From positions 1-8,344 of the forward strand of contig CAKSBP010000083.1 in NCBI GenBank assembly GCA_934438135.1: a stretch of DNA of 8,344 nucleotides. The letters are read 5' to 3'. Source of the stretch: an uncultured Clostridium sp. (GTDB lineage Bacteria > Bacillota > Clostridia > Lachnospirales > Lachnospiraceae). Positions 1 through 6,658 of this stretch are shown piece after piece. The position numbers were made by a program, and so were the translations under genes. The stretch's first letter is position 1; the number at the start of each line of letters is the position of its first letter. The notes beneath the pieces are model-generated. The model was not told the origin of the DNA. It was given only the letters and a program-made list of their open reading frames with translations, and made no database searches.

Positions 1-1040
1 CTAATTGAATTGATTTTACAGTGATTATAGTATAAACGAGAAGTGGATGGTAGACACCTTCTTATGGGACTCTTACTATATTATAGCCGATCCAGTCTAT
101 TTCTCATATATTTGCCGTACATAAGGATGAGATTCCATGCTCAATGAAAACAGTATATAACTATATTGACCAAGGTATATTTACGGCACGCAATCTTGAT
201 TTACCCAAGAAGGTAAAATACAAAGAACGAAAGAGAAAAAGACAGGAAGCACCGACAGACTATGCGTATAGGGAAAAACGAACCTACAAAGATTTTCTGG
301 AATATATGGAGAAGCATCCCGAATCAAATGTAGTTGAGCTGGATACCGTTCATGGAAGTAATAAAACAGGAAATGTAATGCTGACAATGTTATTTCGGAA
401 CTGCAATTTTATGCTGATTAAGCTTATGCCTGAATGTAGGCAGGAATGCGTAAAGAAGATATTTGACGACTTAACAGAGCAACTTGGCATTGAAAGGTTT
501 CAGGAACTATTTCCGGTAATTCTTACGGATAACGGCTCAGAATTCAAAAATGCTATCGGAATTGAGTATAATGGCTCAGAAATTCAGAGAAGCAGGGTGT
601 TTTACTGTGTTCCACTTGCTAGTTGGCAGAAAGGAAAACTGGAGAAGAATCATGAATATATCCGTAAAGTAATACCTAAGGGAAAATCATTAGCAGACTA
701 CACTCAGGACGATATGACTCTGTTAATGAATCACATAAATAGTACAGCACGAGCTAGTTTGAATGGGAGAAATCCTTACGAACTAGCTCGTTTGTTATTA
801 AAGAAAGAATTATTTAAAGTAATCGGAGCTAAGAAAGTGGCTGCAGATAAAATACTACTGAAACCAGCACTATTAAAAAGATAAAAAGGGATAGAGAAAA
901 GGATAAGGCAAGAATCATTCCATAGAAAAAGTAACGTCAAACATGTGGAATTTACTTTTACAAAGGGAAATCTGCATGGTGTTCTTTTTGTACGCAAAAA
1001 TAGGGGAAAAGTAGTAAAACGAGTGGTAAATTGAATTGTC
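1..1040 (+). mobile_element. Degenerate IS30-family insertion sequence (left end outside window)
   Basis: The stretch is assigned to an IS30-family element because it contains most of an IS30 transposase in the + direction. The left end is not in the window or is eroded: positions 1-86 carry stops in all three forward frames and no clean terminal repeat. The right boundary is uncertain. The transposase stops at 884, and an AT-rich non-coding tail runs on to about 1040; that limit is a guess based on where such tails usually end. The 10-mer aattgaattg occurs at 3-12 and again in the same orientation at 1029-1038, but it is low-complexity and too long for a typical IS30 target duplication, so it does not define the ends. 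Confidence 0.45.
87..884 (+). pseudogene. IS30-family transposase, N-terminally broken
   Basis: This is a DDE transposase of the IS30 family, which cuts and joins insertion-sequence ends. The frame is open from 87, just after a stop at 84-86. Its first codons already read as family sequence (IQSISHIF, then HKDEI), so the ATG at 144 lies inside a conserved region and is not the native start. Numbering from that ATG, the catalytic triad is visible: Asp67 in VELDTVHG, Asp129 in LTDNGSEF, and Glu167 in QKGKLEKNHEYIRK, followed by IPKGKS. The C-terminus (ILLKPALLKR) looks complete. Family members are about 310-350 residues and begin with a helix-turn-helix and often a cysteine-bearing linker; here that part is missing, with stops in this frame at 33, 51 and 84. 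The element is therefore probably unable to move itself. The IS30 assignment is secure; the exact damage upstream is inferred. Confidence 0.85.
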
Positions 1041-1206
1041 AAAAAGAATATAGATATCAATAAAAGCCTAAAAACAAGAGGTTTCTCTTACAAACTAGGA
1101 GCGTGTAAGTAAGGAGACGTTTCGTTTTCATTCGAGCAATCAACAAAATACTTTACAAATAAATCAGCCAGGAGTAAAATAATAACATAAGCAACAAAAA
1201 TATAAA

Positions 1207-1275
1207 AAAATGTACAACATTTGGTCAATAGAACCATTAAATAATATATAAACCCAAGAAGTTACAGTACATTTT
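1207..1275. repeat. 9-bp inverted repeat flanking the candidate promoter
   Basis: The sequence aaaatgtac at 1207-1215 is matched by its exact reverse complement gtacatttt at 1267-1275, 51 bases apart, with the promoter candidate between them. The hexamer ttacag also occurs twice in direct orientation, at 1262-1267 and 1274-1279 (12-base period). These could be operator half-sites for a regulator. They could also be chance in AT-rich sequence. Confidence 0.3.
1221..1250 (+). promoter_or_regulatory. Candidate sigma-A-type promoter of the biosynthetic operon
   Basis: TTGGTC at 1221-1226 and TATATA at 1245-1250 are separated by 18 bases, which fits a vegetative -35/-10 pair, about 50 bases before the first gene. 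In such AT-rich DNA, matches of this quality arise by chance. The support is mainly positional: it is the only long gap before an otherwise tightly packed gene string. Confidence 0.3.
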
Positions 1276-1297
1276 ACAGATAAGGAAAGAATATGAA

Positions 1298-2242
1298 ATG
1301 TGCAGAAAAGTTGTCATATCAGGCTGTGGATGTATTTCACGGCAGGGTGAGGATGTAGCAACTCTTAGAAATGCTTTTGACAATTATAGGATTGGGAATG
1401 GAGTTCATTTACCTGAAAAGCAGCAGAGATATCAGTTTTGTGATATGGATATTCTGGATAAACTGCCCAAACCAGATGATGCTTGTAAGAGCGTTCTTAT
1501 GTCAGCAGAAGAAGCGGTAAAACAGGCAGGGGTGAAGATAGATAAAGATAATTCCTTTAGAACAGGAATTATAATCGGAACGGTAAATGGAGTATTTAGT
1601 TCTCAGGTTCGGTATTTAAACGTGTTACATAAAACTAAACTTTCTAGCCCTATTTTATTTCAGAGTACAGCTAATAATTTACTAACTGGGCTTTTGTCAT
1701 TAAAGTATCATATTAGGGGATATAGCACAGTGATTTTTAATGGAATGACAAGTGCTCTTGATGCCATAATTCTGGCAAAGGACTTAATTGAAAGTGGCAT
1801 TATTGATAGTGCTCTCGTTGGTGGCTGTGATGGTGGAAGCGGATGTCTGAAAAAGAATGGGATAGATACAGTTCCTTTTGAGGAGTCTGGGGTAGTCGTT
1901 TTAGAAAATGAAGAAAATGTGTCTTGTAAGGATAAGATATTAGGAACTGTTACAGAAACGGTACAGGAAAGATGTACAGGCAGACTAAACCTTGCAGATA
2001 TTATTGCGTCAGCTGCTGATAAAGAAGAAAGAATTGATAATTTATTTATAGGAACGGATGAAACTATTTCCTTTTGCCAAGGGGACAGGGTAATGGAGAT
2101 GGGAGATTTTTTTAAACCAGGTTCCTGTGTCGCCGGAATGCTGCAGGTGATTCTTTGCCTTCAGCAAAAAGGGAGAAATAATGTAGTTTTAAATTATGAT
2201 AAAGCTGGTTATGTAAGTTCAATTACGATACGGAATTCTTAG
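1298..2242 (+). CDS. Ketosynthase-like protein lacking the catalytic Cys (chain-length-factor-like)
   Basis: This 314-residue protein has a thiolase/beta-ketoacyl-synthase fold pattern but is probably not a condensing enzyme by itself. The N-terminus (VVISGCGCISRQG) resembles the first strand of ketosynthases, residues 86-131 match the region before the active site, and STVIFNGMTSALDAI (143-157) aligns with the usual TVSTACASGLNAI, placing Met150 where the nucleophilic Cys should be. SALVGGCDGG (171-180) is the following strand. No GTGT-type His motif and no GHTLGAS-type His motif are present. Ketosynthases are about 400 residues, so the C-terminal half is compact. By analogy with chain-length factors (KS-beta), it may pair with the Cys-containing ketosynthase of the same operon. 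That pairing is inferred. The start is ATG at 1298 with AAGGA upstream at 1282-1286; the ATG at 1293 is in another frame. Confidence 0.7.
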   Translation: MCRKVVISGCGCISRQGEDVATLRNAFDNYRIGNGVHLPEKQQRYQFCDMDILDKLPKPDDACKSVLMSAEEAVKQAGVKIDKDNSFRTGIIIGTVNGVFSSQVRYLNVLHKTKLSSPILFQSTANNLLTGLLSLKYHIRGYSTVIFNGMTSALDAIILAKDLIESGIIDSALVGGCDGGSGCLKKNGIDTVPFEESGVVVLENEENVSCKDKILGTVTETVQERCTGRLNLADIIASAADKEERIDNLFIGTDETISFCQGDRVMEMGDFFKPGSCVAGMLQVILCLQQKGRNNVVLNYDKAGYVSSITIRNS

Positions 2243-2277
2243 AATGGTTAAGGTTAAATCTAAACGAGGTGGTTTGA

Positions 2278-3426
2278 GTGAAAAATGCAAAAGAATATGA
2301 GTTTATCATATTGTGTTCCAATGCTTTTCTGGAGAAAGAGGAAAAAAGAAGAATAAAAGAGTTACTATCTGGACAGTTAGACTGGAGAATTGTGATTAAG
2401 GTGGCAACAAAACATAGAGTTGTTAATCTGATGTACTATAATCTGTGCCAGCTAGGATTGGAACATGAAATTAACTCCAAGTTTCTGCTTATGATGAGAA
2501 AGATTTACCATAAAGCGGATGAGAACAATAAAATGCTGAGGCAAGAAGCTGTAGTTATTAGTAATGAATTGAGTAAAGCGGGTGTTAACCATGCTGCACT
2601 GAAGGGAATTGTACTTTCATCATGTGTATATCCTGAATTCCCGATTAGAACTTCAAGTGATATTGATTTTCTTATACATATAAGTTCAAAAGAAAAAGTA
2701 ATGAAGGTTATGAAAAAATGTGGATTTGTTCAAGGGGAATATGAACCGGAAAGTAAAAAGATAAAGAAATTTTCAAGGGAACAGATGATTTTTCATCAAA
2801 TGTCAACACATGAATTACTGCCATTTATTAAAGTGATAGATAAGTCTGTTATTATTGTGGATTTTAATTACACCTTTATCTGGAAAGAAAACTGCCCATT
2901 TGAGATAGATATGCAGGAATTTTTGAAACATACGATTACTATTGATACTCCGGAAGGAAAAATTTGTACATTGGATTTGTATCGTTTTATGATTCATTTA
3001 TCCTTTCATTTTTATCGTGAGTGTACATTTTTAAATGATATCTGGGCTAAAAAGGATATGCAGCTTTATAAGTTTGCAGACTTTTGCGCAGTTTTCGAAA
3101 AATATAAAGATAGCATAGACTGGGACGGAATGCTTGATTTGGTCGAGAAAATGAAGATTGAAAAGATAATTTATTTTGCATTTTACTATGTAAATATTCT
3201 GAATCCACATGTTATTCCAAGTGACATTTTAGAAAAACTGGAGCCATCGGATACAGATTACCTAAATGAATATGGAGAAGAAAGTGGTTGTGTATCCCAG
3301 TGGAAGATGGAATTCCCAGAGCGGCTTTTTAATGAAGACAGAGTATTGGAACTGAATAGGGATATTATTAATGATGAAAATAATTTTTTTAATACACAGG
3401 AGATATTGAAAAAAACAGCTAATTAG
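2278..3426 (+). CDS. Nucleotidyltransferase family protein (NTP_transf_5-like)
   Basis: This 382-residue protein resembles the uncharacterised nucleotidyltransferase family PF14907, which has a polymerase-beta-type nucleotidyltransferase fold. The diagnostic stretch is ALKGIVLSSCVYPE (107-120) followed by RTSSDIDFLI (124-133). Lys109-Gly110 is the family's LKG motif, Asp128 and Asp130 are the likely metal ligands, and Asp195 in IIVDFNY is a good third acidic residue, so the site looks intact. A helical N-terminal segment (about 1-100) and C-terminal helices (about 240-380) surround it. Family members are often found in peptide and other natural-product clusters, where the acceptor is usually unknown; nucleotidylation of a small molecule or protein is an inference here. 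It starts at GTG 2278 with GAGGTGG at 2266-2272, 35 bases after the previous gene. No membrane segment or signal peptide is seen. Confidence 0.75.
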   Translation: MKNAKEYEFIILCSNAFLEKEEKRRIKELLSGQLDWRIVIKVATKHRVVNLMYYNLCQLGLEHEINSKFLLMMRKIYHKADENNKMLRQEAVVISNELSKAGVNHAALKGIVLSSCVYPEFPIRTSSDIDFLIHISSKEKVMKVMKKCGFVQGEYEPESKKIKKFSREQMIFHQMSTHELLPFIKVIDKSVIIVDFNYTFIWKENCPFEIDMQEFLKHTITIDTPEGKICTLDLYRFMIHLSFHFYRECTFLNDIWAKKDMQLYKFADFCAVFEKYKDSIDWDGMLDLVEKMKIEKIIYFAFYYVNILNPHVIPSDILEKLEPSDTDYLNEYGEESGCVSQWKMEFPERLFNEDRVLELNRDIINDENNFFNTQEILKKTAN

Positions 3427-3441
3427 AGAAGAGTTTATGAG

Positions 3442-4395
3442 GTGAGGGATTTGAATATTTTAGCTCCAGTAAATACAATGGAATCAGCTATAGCTGTAAT
3501 CGATGCAGGATGTAATGAAATATATCTGAGCGGTGATAAGGGATTGTTTAAGACGTATTCCTTTTCTGGAAGAGGAAAAATTGGAGAAAACGGTATCTGT
3601 GTTGCTAATAATTTTGAGAACATTAGGAAAATAGTGGGCTATGCCCATGAACATAGCGTTAAAGTGAACTTTACAGCCAATATCCAGTATTTTACCAAGG
3701 CTAATATCAATGGCAAAAGCCTTGAAAAATATTACCTGGAGTACGTTGAAAATGCGATTGCTGCAGGTGTTGATTCAATTATTGTTGGTGATATTGGTCT
3801 TTTAAAACTATTGGCTAAGCAAAATTATGGTGTTTCCATTCATGCCAGTATTTTCTTTAAAACCATTAACCGGGAACAGGTATTATATTTAAAGGAAAAT
3901 GGTGCGGACAGGGTAACGCTTTCCTATCAGATTACGGCTGATGAGATTGAACTTTTATCAAGAGATAAAATCATGGAATATGAGGTCGTAGGTTATGCAG
4001 GTTGTTCCTTCTTTAATGGTGCCTGTAACTTTCTTCATGGATATGGAGAAGGAGTAATAGATAACTTTAATCCTGGAATCTCATGCAAGAGTTATTACAA
4101 GGTGGCGGGTAAGGAAGATGAGGTCAGGCTTTTTGATGCAGAAGCTTCCTGTGCAGTCTGTTCTCTAAAAAAATTAGAGGCAATGAATGTGGATGCATTG
4201 AAATTGGTAGGACGGGATAAGGATTACAGAGTATTTTTAGAGATCATTAAGTACTATAAAGATGTACTTCATTCTGAAACAGGAAATTTGGATCTGGAAT
4301 CGAAACCAATTTGGTGGGAGCGTTTGTTTTGCAGGAATCATAGCTGCAAATACAAGAGTCAAAATTCAAATTATGCATTTACCATAGGGAGGTAA
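3442..4395 (+). CDS. U32 family protein, UbiU-like (putative [4Fe-4S])
   Basis: This 317-residue protein belongs to the family called peptidase U32, whose better-known members (UbiU, UbiV, TrhP, RlhA) act in hydroxylation rather than proteolysis. The start LNILAPVNTMESAIAVIDAG is the family's opening strand and helix, and the end ALKLVGRDKDYRVFLEIIKYY matches the SIKIEGR region of UbiU. Cys188-X6-Cys195 (GCSFFNGAC), Cys215 (GISC) and Cys237 (ASC) correspond in order to the four UbiU cluster ligands; Cys240 is an alternative fourth. The length is close to UbiU (about 330). UbiU works as a heterodimer with UbiV in oxygen-independent ubiquinone hydroxylation, and a UbiV-like gene follows four bases later. 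An extra C-terminal pair, Cys297-X4-Cys302, is unusual. The start is uncertain: GTG at 3442 is given, but TTG at 3451 has a better-placed GAGGTG (3439-3444). Confidence 0.78.
   Translation: MRDLNILAPVNTMESAIAVIDAGCNEIYLSGDKGLFKTYSFSGRGKIGENGICVANNFENIRKIVGYAHEHSVKVNFTANIQYFTKANINGKSLEKYYLEYVENAIAAGVDSIIVGDIGLLKLLAKQNYGVSIHASIFFKTINREQVLYLKENGADRVTLSYQITADEIELLSRDKIMEYEVVGYAGCSFFNGACNFLHGYGEGVIDNFNPGISCKSYYKVAGKEDEVRLFDAEASCAVCSLKKLEAMNVDALKLVGRDKDYRVFLEIIKYYKDVLHSETGNLDLESKPIWWERLFCRNHSCKYKSQNSNYAFTIGR
4387..4392 (+). promoter_or_regulatory. Ribosome binding site GGGAGG, fixes the GTG start at 4400
   Basis: GGGAGG lies at the very end of the UbiU-like gene and 7 bases before GTG 4400. The nearer ATG at 4395 runs into a stop after two codons, so GTG is the start. 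The arrangement suggests translational coupling of the two U32 genes. Confidence 0.6.
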
Positions 4396-4399
4396 TGAG

Positions 4400-5224
4400 G
4401 TGAACAAAGAGATAAAAATAAGAAACAGGGAAATGCTAAAGAATTTGAAAGAAAAGACAGGTATTGTCATTGGAGACGAAGGCTGTATTTACGTTGCATT
4501 ATCAGATGAATGGGATGCGATTCAAGCATATGCAAATGCAAATAACCTGAAGGTTAGATATGAAACTCCTTTAACAGGCGAAAAGTATATGCAGAAAATG
4601 TATGATAAGATTGTGTCTCTTTCAGAGGCAGGTCCTATAAAAGTTTCATTTAATGATTATGGACTGTTACATAAATGCAAAAAGATAATAGAGGAACATA
4701 GAATAGAAGCGGTACTGGGACGCATTCTTACTCGTTCTTTTATTGATTGTCCATGGGCTGAAAAGCTTCTTCAGCATGAGGACAAAAGTGTTTCAGAAGC
4801 CATTTTGGGTTTTAGTTTTAGCCATGAACAGAAGATGGCTCTGATAGAAGAATTTCATATAAATGAACTGGAGATTAACATTCCAAAGATAGCCCACTAT
4901 GAAATGGTGTTACCGGATGTGAATCTGACTGCTTATTATAGTAATTCTATTATTTCGGTTGGCCGTGTCTGCTTTCAGGCAAGGTATTTAAATTATCCAA
5001 TTGAAAATTGTGTTGCCAGGAGAATCTGCGATAATCCTTTAGAGATAGAGCTTGCCAAGAGATGGATTAATAATTCTGTAGGTTACTATGATGATAATAA
5101 TGAAATGCAGAAGGATATAGGAGAGATGTATTTGCAGGGAAATATAGTTTATCGTAAGGTTAATGATTCTGAATTTAGTAAAATGGAAAGTTCTCTTAGT
5201 TCCTGTATTTATGGAGAAATTTAA
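4400..5224 (+). CDS. U32 family protein, UbiV-like (putative [4Fe-4S] partner)
   Basis: This 274-residue protein is divergent but carries the UbiV signature. GRVCFQARYLNYPIENC (188-204) aligns with the UbiV segment RCFTAR...P...C: Cys191 and Cys204 are 13 residues apart, exactly as between the second and third UbiV ligands. Cys210 sits near the place of the fourth ligand (six residues on rather than four). Cys29 in GDEGCIYVAL is at about the position of UbiV's N-terminal ligand. UbiV is about 290 residues, so the length also fits. UbiV pairs with UbiU, each holding a [4Fe-4S] cluster, and the upstream neighbour is the UbiU-like gene. The likely role is one half of an oxygen-independent hydroxylase. 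The substrate cannot be ubiquinone in this kind of organism and may be an intermediate made by the adjacent ketosynthase and carrier protein; that is inferred. The stop directly abuts the next gene. Confidence 0.7.
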   Translation: MNKEIKIRNREMLKNLKEKTGIVIGDEGCIYVALSDEWDAIQAYANANNLKVRYETPLTGEKYMQKMYDKIVSLSEAGPIKVSFNDYGLLHKCKKIIEEHRIEAVLGRILTRSFIDCPWAEKLLQHEDKSVSEAILGFSFSHEQKMALIEEFHINELEINIPKIAHYEMVLPDVNLTAYYSNSIISVGRVCFQARYLNYPIENCVARRICDNPLEIELAKRWINNSVGYYDDNNEMQKDIGEMYLQGNIVYRKVNDSEFSKMESSLSSCIYGEI

Positions 5225-6376
5225 ATGAAACCAAATGAAAAAATTATCTGTATTGGAACTGGAATTGTATCATCACATGATAAGACGATAGAAGATTATA
5301 GAAGAGACGTATTATATAAGGAAAATCGTGATATACAACGTGACAGTGGAATGATAGAGAATGAATATACATGCAATGCAGCTATGAGGTATCAGGATAT
5401 GCTTGAAAGTGCCGTTAGCCAGGCAATGAAGGTTACGCCTAAGGTAAATTACACGAAGCAGTCAAGAAAGTTAGGTATGATTGTGGCGACCAGTTTAGGA
5501 AATTTATTGGATATGGAAAAACTGATTTATCAGGATGAGAATGAAAAGCTGCCACTCATAAATGGAAGTGTTTACAAAGAAACGAGAAAGATAGCAGAAA
5601 AATTTCAGGTAAATGGTCCATGTATTACGGTGTCTAATACATGTGCTTCCGGAATAAATGCAATATCGATAGCATCCTTATGGCTAAAGAATAGAAAAGC
5701 AGATATTTGCATTGTTGCAGGTGTTGACTGTATTTCCCGTTTAATTAGAAGTGGATTGGAGGCAAATGGTGCAATTACTTCTAGAAGAGAGTGTCAAGTA
5801 TTTCAGAAAGACTGTGATGGTCTTCTACTGGGAGAAGGGGCTGGGGCTCTCGTCCTTAGCAGAAATGAGCCAGAGTTTCAAGAATACCAGCTTGGGGTGA
5901 TAAGCGGATGGGCAGTTTTCAATGATGCAAAACATATAATGTCCCCAGATAAACAAGGGGAAGCAATGCTGGAATGTGTCAAAGCTTCGCTGGAACAAGC
6001 AGATGTTCGCGCAAATCAGATAGATTGTGTATGTAGTTCTGCCAATGGAAATTATTACAATGATCAAATGAATGCAAAGGTAATTCGAGAGCTATATAAG
6101 TGGGCTGGAATGAAAATACCAGTTACTTCTCTAAAACATTACACCGGACATACATTAGGAGCTTCTGTTATTATGGAAATGGTTGGAATACTGATAATGC
6201 TGGATAATGACTGGATTTGCCCAGTAAGTAATCAGGAGACTATTTCAGATGAATATGATGATTTGCTATTAGAACAAAAAGGAAAAAGAAATGAAATGAA
6301 CAGGATTCTACTATTTAGTAATGGTTTTACCGGTGTAAACGGAGTAATCGTAGTAGAAAAACAGGAGGAATGTTGA
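5225..6376 (+). CDS. Beta-ketoacyl synthase (ketosynthase with catalytic Cys, FabF-like)
   Basis: This 383-residue enzyme probably condenses carrier-bound acyl and malonyl units by decarboxylative Claisen condensation. The nucleophile is Cys140 in TVSNTCASGINAISIA. CDGLLLGEGAGALVLS (197-212) is the usual central motif, SLKHYTGHTLGAS (302-314) gives Lys304 and the second catalytic His309, and SNGFTGVNGVIVV (365-377) is the C-terminal glycine-rich strand. Length is slightly short for the family (about 410). One residue is atypical: the first His motif (usually AHGTGT...ND) reads SANGNYYND (272-280), with Asn274 where His is expected. Decarboxylation may therefore work differently, or the enzyme may have a specialised priming or transfer role. 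It starts at ATG 5225, immediately after the preceding stop, with GGAGA at 5213-5217. The Cys-less ketosynthase-like protein at the start of the operon is the natural candidate partner. Confidence 0.88.
   Translation: MKPNEKIICIGTGIVSSHDKTIEDYRRDVLYKENRDIQRDSGMIENEYTCNAAMRYQDMLESAVSQAMKVTPKVNYTKQSRKLGMIVATSLGNLLDMEKLIYQDENEKLPLINGSVYKETRKIAEKFQVNGPCITVSNTCASGINAISIASLWLKNRKADICIVAGVDCISRLIRSGLEANGAITSRRECQVFQKDCDGLLLGEGAGALVLSRNEPEFQEYQLGVISGWAVFNDAKHIMSPDKQGEAMLECVKASLEQADVRANQIDCVCSSANGNYYNDQMNAKVIRELYKWAGMKIPVTSLKHYTGHTLGASVIMEMVGILIMLDNDWICPVSNQETISDEYDDLLLEQKGKRNEMNRILLFSNGFTGVNGVIVVEKQEEC
6363..6368 (+). promoter_or_regulatory. Ribosome binding site AGGAGG, favours carrier-protein start at 6379
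   Basis: AGGAGG ends only one base before ATG 6370 but ten bases before ATG 6379, so the later ATG is better placed. TTG 6373, four bases away, is a weaker alternative. The site lies inside the 3' end of the ketosynthase gene, which points to coupled translation. Confidence 0.6.
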
Positions 6377-6378
6377 AA

Positions 6379-6639
6379 ATGGGCAAAGAAGAAATTGAAT
6401 TAAATGTAAGAATGCTTTTAGATGATATCCTGGATGAGGAAGTTGAAGTTCAGAAAATTTCATCAGATGAAAAGCTTAATGAATGTGGAATGAATTCGCT
6501 GGCAGCTGTAAAAGTAATTGTAAAAACGGAGAACTTTTTCGGCTTTGAGTTTAATGATGAAGATTTAATCCCTGGTAACTTTGAAACAATTTCAAAACTG
6601 GTGAACTATATACAAAGCAGATTGTGTGTTCAGGCATAG
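6379..6639 (+). CDS. Acyl carrier protein
   Basis: A small acidic protein of 86 residues with the four-helix carrier-protein pattern. The phosphopantetheine attachment site is GMNSLAAVKVIV, with Ser40 (counting from this start) as the modified residue; Asn-Ser-Leu replaces the more common Asp-Ser-Leu. Acidic helix I (LLDDILDEEVEV) and FGFEFNDEDLIPGNFETISKLVNYI are typical of the first helix and of the helix III-IV region. Length matches stand-alone type II carriers (75-90). It would shuttle the growing or finished acyl chain between the ketosynthase pair, the putative U32 hydroxylase and the downstream BtrH-like protein. A longer start at ATG 6370 overlaps the ketosynthase gene but is too close to the ribosome site. 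No phosphopantetheinyl transferase is in the window, so one from elsewhere must activate it. Confidence 0.9.
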   Translation: MGKEEIELNVRMLLDDILDEEVEVQKISSDEKLNECGMNSLAAVKVIVKTENFFGFEFNDEDLIPGNFETISKLVNYIQSRLCVQA

Positions 6640-6658
6640 AAGGTGTTAAAAGAGTATT

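Larger units (their letters stand above)
885..1297. other. Intergenic region: IS tail plus operon leader
   Basis: These 413 bases contain no convincing gene on either strand. The first part (to about 1040) is probably the right-hand non-coding tail of the IS30 element. The rest is very AT-rich. An AAGGAGA-like sequence near 1110 is not followed by a usable start codon. A short potential stem, aagag/ctctt around 1078-1091, is too weak to call a terminator. The last 100 bases hold the promoter candidate and repeats listed separately. Confidence 0.6.

Noticed and set aside
181..387. Minus-strand open frame opposite the transposase
   Set aside because: Antisense to conserved IS30 codons, with no recognisable protein features of its own.
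144..884. Reading the transposase as an intact gene from ATG 144
   Set aside because: IS30-conserved residues lie upstream in the same frame (87-143), so this ATG is internal and the true N-terminus is lost or frameshifted.
3..1038. Ten-base direct repeats aattgaattg as target-site duplications of the IS
   Set aside because: Low-complexity sequence; IS30 elements make much shorter duplications, and the real ends are not defined.
776..1060. Minus-strand open frame of 94 codons
   Set aside because: It overlaps the transposase end and the AT-rich tail, resembles no known family, and has the Phe/Leu/Ser-rich composition of an antisense shadow.
1078..1091. Small stem aagag/ctctt as a terminator
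   Set aside because: Only five base pairs, AT-rich, and not followed by a convincing T-run.
1293..1295. ATG just before the first operon gene as its start
   Set aside because: It is in a different frame from the ketosynthase-like protein; ATG 1298 opens the conserved N-terminal strand.
3442..4395. Secreted collagenase-type peptidase role for the U32 protein
   Set aside because: There is no signal peptide, and the cysteine pattern and paired partner match the Fe-S UbiU/UbiV type instead.
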